Source: Allobosea sp. (GTDB taxonomy: Bacteria; Pseudomonadota; Alphaproteobacteria; Rhizobiales; Beijerinckiaceae). From it: a DNA stretch of 64,000 nt. The notes beneath the pieces are model-generated. The model was not told where the DNA came from and made no database searches. It was given only the letters and a program-made list of their open reading frames with translations. The translations under genes were made by a program, and so were the position numbers. Of this stretch, positions 17,980-26,433 are shown one piece after another; position 1 is the first letter of the stretch, and each line of letters opens with the position of its first letter. The stretch spans positions 1 to 64,000 of the forward strand of contig NZ_JAFKFW010000015.1 in assembly GCF_017308015.1 (NCBI RefSeq). Direction: 5' to 3'.

Positions 17980-19079
17980 GCGCCGTACCCGTCGACCTCC
18001 CGCGCTGGGCCGATGTCGCGCTGGTGCCGCTGGTCTCGGTGATCGCGGCCCTGTTCGTCGCCGGGCTCGTCGTCGTCGGCATCGGCGAGAACCCGCTGGA
18101 GGCGACGGCCCTGCTTCTGCGCGGCGCGCTCGGCAGCGCCGAGGGGATGGGTTTCACGCTCTACTACGCCACGAACTTCATCTTCGCGGGGCTTGCGGTC
18201 GCCGTCGCCTTCCATGCCGGCCTGTTCAATATCGGCGGCGAGGGGCAGGCGACCGTCGCTGGCATCGCCATGGCGATCGCCTGCCTCGCCTTCTCTGCCT
18301 TGCCGGGCTTCTTGGCCGCACCGTTTGCGATCCTGGCGGCGGCGGCGGGCGGCGCGGCTTACGCCTTCATCCCCGGCTGGCTCCAGGCCAGGCGCGGGAG
18401 CCATGTCGTCATCACCACGATCATGCTGAACTTCGTCGCGGCGACGCTGATCGTCTATCTCTTGCGCGAAATCATCGGCAAACCCGGCTCGATGCAGCCG
18501 GAAACGCCGAATTTCCCGGCACAGGCCGTCCTGACGCCGATGCATCAATGGCTGGCGCCTTTCGGTATCGACCTGCCGTCGACCCCGCTCAACACGGCCT
18601 TCCTGCTGGCCCTGATGGCGCTCGTCGCCGTCTGGCTGCTGATCTGGCGGACGCGGTTGGGCTATGCGATCCGCACGGTCGGCGCCAATCCGCGCGCCGC
18701 CGCCTATGCCGGCATCTCGCCCGCCACTGTGACCATGATCGCGATGGCGATCTCCGGCGCGCTCGCCGGCGGACTCGCGGTCAACGAGGCGCTCGGCGTC
18801 CAGCACCGGCTGGTGCTCGACTTCACCGCCGGCTACGGCTTCGTCGGCATCGCGGTCGCACTGATGGGACGCGGCCACCCGGTTGGCGTCGGCCTCGCCG
18901 CCATGCTCTTCGGTGTGCTCTATCAGGGCGGAGCCGAACTCTCCTTCGACAAGCCGGCGATCACCCGCGACATGGTCGTGGTCATTGGCGGCGTGCTCGT
19001 CCTCTTCGCCGGAGCGCTGGACGGGCTGTTCCGCCGGCTTGTCGCAAGCGTCCTCCATAGCGGGCGGGAAGCGGCCTGA
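17976..19079 (+). CDS. ABC transporter permease 1 (nucleoside)
   Basis: A 367-residue inner-membrane permease of the BPD_transp_2 family with about nine helices. G-L-F-N-I-G-G-E-G-Q near residue 80 and the G-A-N-P-R-A-A-A-Y-A-G-I coupling region near residue 230 are characteristic of BMP-type and ribose-type transporters. ATG 17976 overlaps the ATPase stop (ATGA). The frame is open further upstream, but that region lies inside the ATPase and has no family match. Its own stop overlaps the next permease start by one base. Confidence 0.93.
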   Translation: MSAVPVDLPRWADVALVPLVSVIAALFVAGLVVVGIGENPLEATALLLRGALGSAEGMGFTLYYATNFIFAGLAVAVAFHAGLFNIGGEGQATVAGIAMAIACLAFSALPGFLAAPFAILAAAAGGAAYAFIPGWLQARRGSHVVITTIMLNFVAATLIVYLLREIIGKPGSMQPETPNFPAQAVLTPMHQWLAPFGIDLPSTPLNTAFLLALMALVAVWLLIWRTRLGYAIRTVGANPRAAAYAGISPATVTMIAMAISGALAGGLAVNEALGVQHRLVLDFTAGYGFVGIAVALMGRGHPVGVGLAAMLFGVLYQGGAELSFDKPAITRDMVVVIGGVLVLFAGALDGLFRRLVASVLHSGREAA

Positions 19080-20053
19080 TGGACCTGCTCCAGCTCATCG
19101 CCGTCATCCTCGATTCGACCATCCGGCTTTCGATCCCGCTGATCTGTGCAGCGATGGCCGGGCTCTGGTCGGAGCGGGCGGGCGTCGTCGATATCGGCCT
19201 CGAGGGCAAGATGCTCATCGCCGCCTTCGCCTCGGCGGTCGCGGCCTTCGTCACCGGCTCGGCCTGGGTCGGACTTGGCGCCGGCATCCTTGCAGCGTTG
19301 GCGCTGTCGCTGGTCCATGGCTTCGCCGCGATCACCTGGCGCGGCAACCAGATCGTCTCCGGCGTCGCCGTCAACATGCTGGCGGTGGGGCTCACGATCA
19401 TCTTCGGCAATGCCTGGTACGGGCAGGGCGGGCGCACCCCCTCGCTCGAAGGCCCGGCCCGCTTCGGCGAGATCACCCTGCCCTTCGCCCGCTGGGCGCG
19501 CGAGCATGTGCCCGGGCTCGGCCTGATCTATGACGAGGTCGTCTCCGGCCACGCCGCGCCGGCCTATATCGCCCTGCTTTGCGTGTTCATCACGGCCTTC
19601 ACCCTGAAGCGGACACGCTTCGGCCTGCGCATCCGTGCCGTCGGCGAGAATCCGGCTGCGGTCGACACGGCCGGCATCTCGGTCGCCGGCCTGCGTTATG
19701 GCGCGGTCGGGATCTGCGGCCTGCTCTGCGGCATCGGCGGCACTTACCTTGCCGTGGCACAATCCGCCGGCTTCCTGCCGCATATGACGGCGGGGCGCGG
19801 CTTCATTGCGCTGGCCGCCGTGATCTTCGCCAACTGGCGGCCCTGGCCGGCGCTGGGCGCGGGCCTCCTCTTCGGCCTGCTCGATGCGGTCGCGATCCGG
19901 CTCCAGGGCGTGACGCTGCCCGGTATCGGCCTCGTGCCGGTGGAAGCGATCCAGGCCTTGCCCTATCTGATGACCGTCGTCCTGCTCGCCGGCTTCATCG
20001 GCAAGGCGACACCGCCCAGGGCCTCCGGCCTGCCTTATGTGAAGGAACGCTGA
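19079..20053 (+). CDS. ABC transporter permease 2 (nucleoside)
   Basis: A 324-residue permease of the same family, forming the heterodimer with permease 1. It has E-R-A-G-V-V-D-I-G-L-E-G-K-M near residue 32 and G-E-N-P-A-A-V-D-T-A-G-I near residue 195, the paired coupling motif. Eight or so hydrophobic segments are visible. It starts at the last base of the previous stop codon (TGATG), so the subunits are made together. Cytidine deaminase follows one base after its stop. Confidence 0.93.
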   Translation: MDLLQLIAVILDSTIRLSIPLICAAMAGLWSERAGVVDIGLEGKMLIAAFASAVAAFVTGSAWVGLGAGILAALALSLVHGFAAITWRGNQIVSGVAVNMLAVGLTIIFGNAWYGQGGRTPSLEGPARFGEITLPFARWAREHVPGLGLIYDEVVSGHAAPAYIALLCVFITAFTLKRTRFGLRIRAVGENPAAVDTAGISVAGLRYGAVGICGLLCGIGGTYLAVAQSAGFLPHMTAGRGFIALAAVIFANWRPWPALGAGLLFGLLDAVAIRLQGVTLPGIGLVPVEAIQALPYLMTVVLLAGFIGKATPPRASGLPYVKER

Positions 20054-20054
20054 T

Positions 20055-20465
20055 TTGCCGGCCGATCCCGATTTCGAGGCCCTGTTCGCTGCCGCCGTCG
20101 CCATCCAGCCGCGCGCCTATGCGCCCTATTCGCGGTTCAAGGTCGGCGCCGCTCTGCTCGCCGATGACGGCGCGGTCCATGCCGGCTGCAATGTCGAGAA
20201 CGCCGCCTATCCCGTCGGCTCCTGTGCCGAGGCCGGGGCTATCGCCGCGATGATCGGGGCTGGCGGGCGAGCCATTCGTGCTGTGCTCGTCTTTGGCGAG
20301 GGCGCCGAGCTGGTCACGCCCTGTGGTGCCTGCCGCCAGCGCATCCGCGAATTCGCGGCACCGGAGATCCCTATCGCGATCGCAGGCCCCGAGGGCATTC
20401 GCGCCCGCTTCACCCTGGAAGAGCTGTTGCCAGCCTCCTTCGGACCGGCCAATTTGCCGCGGTGA
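20055..20465 (+). CDS. cdd: cytidine deaminase
   Basis: A 136-residue zinc enzyme that turns cytidine and deoxycytidine into uridine and deoxyuridine. The active site is complete: C-N-V-E-N-A-A-Y near residue 39, G-S-C-A-E-A-G-A near residue 56 (zinc Cys and proton-shuttling Glu) and P-C-G-A-C-R near residue 90 (two zinc Cys). The length is that of the short homotetrameric class. It starts with TTG one base after the permease stop, so import and deamination are coupled. Products feed the phosphorylases encoded downstream. Confidence 0.95.
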   Translation: MPADPDFEALFAAAVAIQPRAYAPYSRFKVGAALLADDGAVHAGCNVENAAYPVGSCAEAGAIAAMIGAGGRAIRAVLVFGEGAELVTPCGACRQRIREFAAPEIPIAIAGPEGIRARFTLEELLPASFGPANLPR

Positions 20466-20501
20466 TTTGCGGCCGCCTCGGCGGTCTGAAGGGAGCTTGG
20501 G

Positions 20502-21311
20502 ATGGCGGCCGATCCGGCCTTCGACGAGGTGGCATCCATCCTGACGGATCGGGGTGTCGATGCGATCGATTGCGCGATCGTGCTCGGTACCGGCCTCGGC
20601 GCCGTCGCCGAGGACATCCAGGACGCGATCCGCATTCCCTATGCCGAGCTGCCCGGCTTCCCGCGTGGCGAGGTCTCCGGCCATGCCCGCCGGCTCTGCT
20701 ACGGCATGCTGCATGGCCGCAAGGTGCTGATCTACGAGGGCCGCGCCCATTACTACGAGGGCGGCGATTCCGCGGTGATGCGGGTGCCGCTTGGCGTGCT
20801 CACCGCCTTCGGCTCGCCGCCGCTGATCCTGACCAATGCGGCGGGCTCGCTTTCGCCGGAGATGCGCCCGGGCAGCCTCGCCCTCATCACCGACCACATC
20901 AATCTGAACGGTCCCAACCCGCTGATCGGCGACAGGGGCGACGGGCGCTTCGTGCCGATGGTCGATGCCTATGACCCGCATCTGCGCGGCCGCTTCAAGC
21001 GTGCGGCGCAGAGGGCGGCGATCCCGCTCGGCGAGGGCGTCTATATGTGGTTCACCGGGCCGAGCTTCGAGACGCCGGCCGAGATCCGCATGGCCAAGGT
21101 TCTCGGCGCCGATCTCGTCGGCATGTCGACCGTGCCGGAGGTGATCCTGGCACGCCGCCACGGGTTGCGAGTCGCCGGCCTGTCCATCGTCACCAATATG
21201 GGTGCCGGCCTGCATGGCGGCACACCGCATCATGCCGAGACCCGCGATGTCGCGGGCCTCGCGGCGGGCGCGCTCAAGCGCCTGATCCGCACCTTCCTGT
21301 CGGAGTTGTAA
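20502..21311 (+). CDS. punA: purine-nucleoside phosphorylase (trimeric type)
   Basis: A 269-residue enzyme that splits inosine, guanosine or xanthosine with phosphate, giving the base and (deoxy)ribose 1-phosphate. Signature motifs of the trimeric PNP/XapA class are present: V-L-G-T-G-L-G near residue 27, G-R-A-H-Y-Y-E-G, T-N-A-A-G-S-L, M-W-F-T-G-P-S-F-E-T-P-A-E and G-M-S-T-V-P-E-V. AAGGGAG lies before ATG 20502. Whether guanosine or xanthosine is preferred cannot be judged. It sits between cdd and deoC in the nucleoside operon. Confidence 0.92.
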   Translation: MAADPAFDEVASILTDRGVDAIDCAIVLGTGLGAVAEDIQDAIRIPYAELPGFPRGEVSGHARRLCYGMLHGRKVLIYEGRAHYYEGGDSAVMRVPLGVLTAFGSPPLILTNAAGSLSPEMRPGSLALITDHINLNGPNPLIGDRGDGRFVPMVDAYDPHLRGRFKRAAQRAAIPLGEGVYMWFTGPSFETPAEIRMAKVLGADLVGMSTVPEVILARRHGLRVAGLSIVTNMGAGLHGGTPHHAETRDVAGLAAGALKRLIRTFLSEL

Positions 21312-21314
21312 GCC

Positions 21315-22076
21315 ATGTCCGATGCCGATCTCGCCCGGCGCGCGCTCGCCTTGCTCGACCTCACCGATCTCGCCGATGACGCCACGGAGGCAGGCACCCG
21401 GGATCTCTGCCGGCGTGCCGTCTCCGGTCCCGTGCCGGTGGCGGCGGTCTGCCTGTGGTCCCGTTTCGTCGCGACGGCGCGGGCCGAGCTCGGCGATGGT
21501 CCCGTCCGCATCGCGACGGTGGTGAACTTTCCCGACGGCGACACGCCGATCGCCCCGGCCATGCGCGAGACGGAAGAGGCGCTCGCGGCGGGCGTCGACG
21601 AGATCGACCTCGTCCTGCCCTGGCGGGCCGTGCTCGCCGGCCAGACGACGGCTGCTACGGCCATGGTGCGCAACGTCAAGTCGCTCTGTGGCGAAAGGCG
21701 GCTGAAGGTTATTCTGCAGACCGGCGAATATCCCGATCTCGACAAGGTCAGGACAACCTCGGAGCTCGCCATCGCGGCCGGTGCCGATTTCATCAAGACC
21801 TCGACCGGCAAGACCGCGAACTCGGCCAGCATCCCGGCTGCGCGGGTGATGCTGAGCGTCATCGCGGGAGCCGGGCGCCCTGTCGGCTTGAAGCCGTCGG
21901 GCGGCATCCGGACGCTCGCCGACGCCAGGAGCTATCTCGAACTCGCCGATGCGATCATGGGCCCCGACTGGGTCTCGCCGACGACTTTCCGCTTCGGCGC
22001 CAGTGGTCTCCATGGCGCGCTCGTCGCGGCGATTGAAGGCGCCGCGCCCGATCCTGCGCCGCGCGGGAGTTATTGA
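21315..22076 (+). CDS. deoC: deoxyribose-phosphate aldolase
   Basis: A 253-residue class I aldolase that cleaves deoxyribose 5-phosphate to acetaldehyde and glyceraldehyde 3-phosphate. The Schiff-base lysine is in [10 protein letters not shown] near residue 162; the partner lysine is in G-L-K-P-S-G-G-I near residue 195, and E-I-D-L-V-L-P is near residue 97. It starts three bases after the phosphorylase stop. A phosphopentomutase (deoB), needed to convert the phosphorylase product to the aldolase substrate, is not in the window. Confidence 0.95.
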   Translation: MSDADLARRALALLDLTDLADDATEAGTRDLCRRAVSGPVPVAAVCLWSRFVATARAELGDGPVRIATVVNFPDGDTPIAPAMRETEEALAAGVDEIDLVLPWRAVLAGQTTAATAMVRNVKSLCGERRLKVILQTGEYPDLDKVRTTSELAIAAGADFIKTSTGKTANSASIPAARVMLSVIAGAGRPVGLKPSGGIRTLADARSYLELADAIMGPDWVSPTTFRFGASGLHGALVAAIEGAAPDPAPRGSY

Positions 22077-23401
22077 TGCGCCTGACCCAGGAAATCATCG
22101 CCGCCAAGCGCGACGGTGCGGAACTGTCCAATGCCGATATCCGCCAGCTCATCGCCGGCTTGCCGGACGGCACGGTCAGCGAGGGGCAGGCCGCGGCCTT
22201 CGCCATGGCGGTCTATTTCAACGGCATGACCGAGCGCGAGCGTGTGGCGCTGACGCTGGCCATGCGCGATTCGGGCACGGTGCTGCGCTGGGACGATCTG
22301 CCGGGCCCTGCTCTCGACAAGCATTCGACCGGCGGCGTCGGCGATACTGTCAGCCTGCCCTTGGCGGCGGCGGTCGCGGCCTGCGGTGGCCATGTCCCGA
22401 TGATCTCCGGTCGCGGCCTCGGTCATACCGGCGGGACGCTCGACAAGCTCGATGCGGTGCCGGGCTACGTCACCCAGCCCGGCATCGACCTCTTTCGCAA
22501 GGTGGTGCGGGAGACGGGCTGCGCCATCATCGGCCAGACCGCCGATCTCGCCCCGGCCGACAAGCGCCTCTATGCCATCCGCGATGTCACTGCGACGGTC
22601 GAGACGATTCCCTTGCTGGTCTCCTCGATCCTGTCGAAGAAGCTCGCCGCCGGCCTGCACGGCCTCGCCATGGATGTGAAATTCGGTTCCGGCGCGTTTC
22701 TGCCTGATTATGGCAAGGCGCAGGCCCTGGCGCAGGCGCTGGTCGGCGTCGCCAATGGCGCCGGTCTGCCGACGAACGCGCTCCTGACCGATATGGGTGA
22801 GCCGCTCGCTTCGGCGGCCGGCAATGCGCTCGAGGTCGCCTATGCGCTCGACCACCTGACCGGCCGGCGGCGCGAGCCGCGTTTCCACGAGGTCACGGTG
22901 GCGCTCGCGGCCGAGATGCTGCTGCTCGGCAAGCTCGCGCCGGATCTCGACACCGCTCGCACCAAGATCGAGCAGGCTTTCGCCTCGGGTGCCGCAGCGG
23001 AGCGCTTCGCCCGGATGATCGTGGCACTCGGCGGTCCGGCGGATCTGCTGGAGGCGCCGCAGAAGCATCTTGCTGCCGCTCCCATCGTGAAGCCGGTCTA
23101 TCCCGAAACGCCCGGGCAGATCGCGTCCATCGACACGCGCGCCGTCGGGCTGGCCGTCGTCGCGCTCGGTGGCGGCCGCGTGCGCCCGCAGGACCCGATC
23201 GACCATGCCGTCGGCATCGTCGCACTGGCGGGGATTGGCGACGCCGTCGGACCGGACCGGCCGCTCGGCATCGTCCATGCCCGTGACGAAGCCGGCTACG
23301 CCGCCGCAAGCGAGCGCTTGCACAGAGCCTATCGGATCGGAGAGGGTGCGGCGCGCGGCCCGCTGGTCGCGGAACGGTTGACGGAGAGGGTTACGGGATG
23401 A
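22076..23401 (+). CDS. deoA: thymidine phosphorylase
   Basis: A 441-residue homodimeric enzyme converting thymidine or deoxyuridine plus phosphate to base and deoxyribose 1-phosphate. Motifs are intact: the phosphate loop K-H-S-T-G-G-V-G-D near residue 81, [13 protein letters not shown] and M-D-V-K-F-G-S-G-A near residue 200. ATG 22076 overlaps the deoC stop by one base (TTGATG). A TTG three bases earlier is possible but unnecessary. With cdd upstream, deoxycytidine can be processed fully to sugar phosphate and uracil. Confidence 0.95.
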   Translation: MRLTQEIIAAKRDGAELSNADIRQLIAGLPDGTVSEGQAAAFAMAVYFNGMTERERVALTLAMRDSGTVLRWDDLPGPALDKHSTGGVGDTVSLPLAAAVAACGGHVPMISGRGLGHTGGTLDKLDAVPGYVTQPGIDLFRKVVRETGCAIIGQTADLAPADKRLYAIRDVTATVETIPLLVSSILSKKLAAGLHGLAMDVKFGSGAFLPDYGKAQALAQALVGVANGAGLPTNALLTDMGEPLASAAGNALEVAYALDHLTGRRREPRFHEVTVALAAEMLLLGKLAPDLDTARTKIEQAFASGAAAERFARMIVALGGPADLLEAPQKHLAAAPIVKPVYPETPGQIASIDTRAVGLAVVALGGGRVRPQDPIDHAVGIVALAGIGDAVGPDRPLGIVHARDEAGYAAASERLHRAYRIGEGAARGPLVAERLTERVTG

Positions 23402-24342
23402 GTCTGCTTCTGGCCATGACGGGTTGGCATGTCGAGGACTGGCGCGCGCGCTTCCAGGCGCTGCTGCCGGATATGCCGATCGTCGTCCTCGGCGAGCCCT
23501 TCGACCGTCGCGCCGTCCATTATGTCGCGAGCTGGAAGCACCCGCCCGGCAGCCTGACCGGCCTGCCCAATCTCGCCGCGATCTTCTCGCTCGGCGCCGG
23601 CGTCGATTTCCTCTTCGCCGATGACAAGCTGCCGGCGGCCCCGATTGCGCGCATCGTCGATCCCGACCTGACGACGCGGATGAGCGAATACATTGTCCTG
23701 CACTGCCTGAGCTACCTGCGCCAGCAGCGCCGCTATGATAGCCAGCAGCGCGAGAAGCTCTGGGACGACGACCGCAACCAGCCGGCCGCGCGCTCGGTCC
23801 GCGTCGGCATCATGGGGCTGGGAGAGCTGGGGCAGGACGCGGCCCGCAAGCTCGGGATGATCGGCTTCGACGTCGCCGGCTGGAGCCGCTCGCCAAAGAC
23901 CATCGAGGGTCTGCAGACCTTCTCCGGCGAGGACGGCATGAAGGCCTTCCTTGCCCGCACCGACATCCTCGTCAGCCTGTTGCCGCTGACTCCCGATACG
24001 CGTGGCATCATCGATGCCGAGATGCTCTCGGGTCTCGCCCAGGACGGGCGGCTCGGCGGGCCGTTCCTGATCAATGCCGGGCGCGGCGGCCTGCAGGTTG
24101 CGGATGATATCCTCGCCGCGCTCGATGCCGGCACGCTGAAGGGCGCGACCCTCGACGTCTTCGAGGTCGAACCGCTGCCGACGGATTCAGCCCTCTGGAC
24201 CCATCCCGGCGTGACGGTCACCCCCCATAATTCAGCGATGTCGGAGCCGGAGGCCATCGCCACCGCGGTCGCCCAGCAGATCGGGCGCTTGGAGGCGGGC
24301 GAGCCGCTGCTCAACGTGGTCGATCCGGCAAGGGGCTATTGA
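23398..24342 (+). CDS. ghrA: D-2-hydroxyacid dehydrogenase, glyoxylate/hydroxypyruvate reductase A type
   Basis: A 314-residue NAD(P)-dependent enzyme. The Rossmann motif G-L-G-E-L-G-Q near residue 139 is followed by W-S-R-S-P-K, whose basic residues fit NADPH. The catalytic set is N-A-G-R-G-G, F-E-V-E-P-L and T-P-H-N-S-A-M, resembling GhrA. ATG overlaps the deoA stop by four bases, so this is a true member of the nucleoside operon. What it reduces there is unclear: nucleoside breakdown gives acetaldehyde and sugar phosphates, not 2-oxoacids. Symbol assigned by family resemblance only. Confidence 0.82.
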   Translation: MSLLLAMTGWHVEDWRARFQALLPDMPIVVLGEPFDRRAVHYVASWKHPPGSLTGLPNLAAIFSLGAGVDFLFADDKLPAAPIARIVDPDLTTRMSEYIVLHCLSYLRQQRRYDSQQREKLWDDDRNQPAARSVRVGIMGLGELGQDAARKLGMIGFDVAGWSRSPKTIEGLQTFSGEDGMKAFLARTDILVSLLPLTPDTRGIIDAEMLSGLAQDGRLGGPFLINAGRGGLQVADDILAALDAGTLKGATLDVFEVEPLPTDSALWTHPGVTVTPHNSAMSEPEAIATAVAQQIGRLEAGEPLLNVVDPARGY

Positions 24343-24358
24343 TCGGCCCTGGCGGGCT

Positions 24359-25060
24359 TCACGTGATCCGCTTGTCCGGGGAGTCGCAGAGGTCGTTCTG
24401 GATGCAGCGGACGCATTCGGGGCGAAGCGCCTTGCAGGTATAGCGTCCGTGCAGGATGAGCCAGTGATGGGCGTGCCGGCCGAATTCGGGCGGCACCGCC
24501 TTCTCCAGCCCGAGTTCGACCTGCAGTACGTTCTTGCCCGGCGCGATGCGCAGGCGGTTGGCGATCCGGAAGACATGGGTGTCGACCGCATGGGTGATCT
24601 CGCCGAAGGCGATGTTGAGCACGACATTGGCGGTCTTGCGGCCGACGCCCGGCAGGCTCTCCAAGGCTTCGCGCGTCGCCGGCACCTCGCCGCCATATTC
24701 GGCGATCAGCCGCTCGCAGAGCGCGATCACGTTCTTCGCCTTGGTACGGTAGAGCCCGATCGTCTTGACGTATTCGCGGACGGTCTCCTCGCCGAGCGCG
24801 AGCATCTTCTCAGGCGTGTCGGCAATGGCGAAGAGCGGGCGCGTTGCCTTGTTCACCCCGGCATCGGTCGCCTGCGCCGACAGGACAACGGCCACCAGCA
24901 AGGTGAAGGCGTTGGTGTGGTCCAGCTCGCCCTTGGGCTCGGGATTGGCCGCCTGGAAGCGGCGAAAGATCTCGTAGATCTCCGCCGGCTTGCGCGCGCG
25001 CGGCAACGTGATGCGCTTTACCGGCGCCGCGGCGCGAGGGGGCCTGTTCCGCTGATCCAT
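24359..25060 (-). CDS. nth: endonuclease III (DNA glycosylase/AP lyase)
   Basis: A 233-residue base-excision repair enzyme that removes oxidised pyrimidines and nicks abasic sites. The helix-hairpin-helix L-P-G-V-G-R-K-T-A carries the catalytic Lys, the catalytic Asp is in H-A-V-D-T-H-V, and the C-terminal [4Fe-4S] ligands are spaced C-x6-C-x2-C-x5-C. ATG 25060 is chosen; a GTG at 25087 would overlap the divergent DUF2244 gene. Only 20 bases separate the two divergent starts, so one promoter must lie within the neighbour's coding sequence. Confidence 0.95.
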   Translation of the reverse strand: MDQRNRPPRAAAPVKRITLPRARKPAEIYEIFRRFQAANPEPKGELDHTNAFTLLVAVVLSAQATDAGVNKATRPLFAIADTPEKMLALGEETVREYVKTIGLYRTKAKNVIALCERLIAEYGGEVPATREALESLPGVGRKTANVVLNIAFGEITHAVDTHVFRIANRLRIAPGKNVLQVELGLEKAVPPEFGRHAHHWLILHGRYTCKALRPECVRCIQNDLCDSPDKRIT

Positions 25061-25080
25061 GACGGCGTTATAATCGCCGC

Positions 25081-25608
25081 ATGACACCCGGCAATAGCCT
25101 TGGCAGCAAGATCGCGGACGCGTCGCAGCGACCGGTCTTCGACGCCACGATCACGCCGCATCGCTCGCTCGGCCAGAACGGCTTTCGCATCGTGATGACG
25201 CTGGTCTGCCTTGCCAGCGTCATCTCCTCGGTCCCCTTCGTCGTGCTCGGCGCCTGGCCGGTGGCCGGTTTCTTCGGGCTCGACATTCTTGCGCTCTTCG
25301 CCGCTTTCCACCTCAACTTCCGGCATGCGCGCTCCTTCGAGCGCATCGTGGTGACGCCGCTGGAGATTTTCCTGCGCAAGGTCTCGCATCATGGCCGCGA
25401 GACGGTCTGGCGCTTCAATCCGATCTGGACGAGGCTCGAACGCCAGACGGACGAGGATTACGGCCTGCTCGGCCTGAAGCTGGTCTCGCGCGGGCAGAGC
25501 GTCGCGGTCGCCTCCGCGCTTTCGCCGCATGAGCGCTCGGGCTTTGCCGATGCATTGGGCTTGGCGCTGTCGAGTGCCCGCCGTGGCCCTGACTACGGTG
25601 CATCCTGA
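25081..25608 (+). CDS. DUF2244 family membrane protein
   Basis: A 175-residue protein with I-T-P-H-R-S-L at residue 24, two transmembrane helices at about residues 37-80 split by a short turn, and then a cytoplasmic domain. The latter contains H-H-G-R-E-T-V-W-R-F-N-P-x-W and ends in a conserved G-x-x-V-A-V-A-S-A-L-S-P-H-E-R. DUF2244 proteins are common in alphaproteobacteria and have no established function. It is divergent from nth and overlaps the end of the convergent methyltransferase gene by 16 bases. Confidence 0.88.
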   Translation: MTPGNSLGSKIADASQRPVFDATITPHRSLGQNGFRIVMTLVCLASVISSVPFVVLGAWPVAGFFGLDILALFAAFHLNFRHARSFERIVVTPLEIFLRKVSHHGRETVWRFNPIWTRLERQTDEDYGLLGLKLVSRGQSVAVASALSPHERSGFADALGLALSSARRGPDYGAS

Positions 25609-26213
25609 GCGGCGCTCGCTCTGGCGAGCCATATCGTATGTCCTCCGCAACTTGGGTCCTCGGTGACGTGGTCGACGACCGAGAAGCCGTTTTCCGCCAG
25701 CAGAGCCCGGTATTCCTGTGGGGCGAGGCTGCCATGATAGAGCGCCTCTCCCTCGAAACGGCCGATCGCCTCGCCGTGGGCCGGGCCGCTGGTGAACATC
25801 AGGGCAGCGCCCGGCGCGGCATGCGCCGCGAAGACCTTGAACATCCCGCGCTGGTCCTCGGGAGTCAGGTGGAAGAACGAGTCCCAGGCAATCAGCCCGC
25901 CGAAGCGGCGGCCGAGCGCAAGGCGGCGCATGTCGGCAACCTGCCAGTCGCCCTTCGGAAAACGCGCCCGGCACAGCGCGATCATCGCCGGGGCGGAGTC
26001 GACGCCGGTGACGGGATGGCCCTGCTCGCCGAGATGGCGGGCGATCGGCTGGCCGGTGCCGCAGCCGATATCGAGAATTGTGGCACCGGGCGCGAGCAGG
26101 CTCCGGAAGCGTGCCAGCCAGGGACCTTCCATGAGCAGCTTGCCGCGTAAACCGTCATAGGTGGCGGCATGGCGCTGGTAGAGGTCGATGACGGCGTCGG
26201 CGGGGGAGGTCAT
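25593..26213 (-). CDS. class I SAM-dependent methyltransferase
   Basis: A 206-residue protein with the Rossmann SAM site I-L-D-I-G-C-G-T-G-Q-P near residue 47, an acidic residue after strand 2 (T-G-V-D-S-A) and the motif W-D-S-F-F-H-L-T-P-E-D-Q. The family resembles small UbiE/Methyltransf_25 enzymes; the acceptor is unknown. ATG 26213 begins the recognisable domain, though the frame is open to 26387 through the repeat region. Its 3' end overlaps the convergent DUF2244 gene. Confidence 0.85.
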   Translation of the reverse strand: MTSPADAVIDLYQRHAATYDGLRGKLLMEGPWLARFRSLLAPGATILDIGCGTGQPIARHLGEQGHPVTGVDSAPAMIALCRARFPKGDWQVADMRRLALGRRFGGLIAWDSFFHLTPEDQRGMFKVFAAHAAPGAALMFTSGPAHGEAIGRFEGEALYHGSLAPQEYRALLAENGFSVVDHVTEDPSCGGHTIWLARASAAQDAP

Positions 26214-26223
26214 GGCCTTATGA

Positions 26224-26324
26224 ACCCTCATCCTGAGCAGGTCCGCAAGCTCTCGCGAAGGAGGCTGGGAACGATCTGGAGCCTCCTTCGCGGCGCCGCT
26301 CGCGCGGCTCCTCAGGATGAGGGT
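26224..26324. repeat. nested inverted repeat between divergent genes
   Basis: Outer arms ACCCTCATCCTGAG and CTCAGGATGAGGGT enclose a second perfect 12-bp pair, GCGAAGGAGGCT / AGCCTCCTTCGC. The whole unit can fold into one long cruciform or hairpin. It differs in sequence from the TCATGCTCGGG family elsewhere in the window, but is another rhizobial-style palindromic element. Confidence 0.8.
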
Positions 26325-26433
26325 CGATCGACAAGGACGACGGGGAGTGCAACCCCGCCCTTGCCAGCTTTCGGGTGGGAACGGCATGGTGGAGACCCTA
26401 GATTCGCATCATGACGAATGATGCGAGGTTCCC

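Noticed and set aside
19995-22013. 672-codon open frame on the minus strand opposite cdd, PNP and deoC
   Set aside because: It lies antisense to four well-matched genes and has no recognisable domain; long antisense frames are expected at this GC content.
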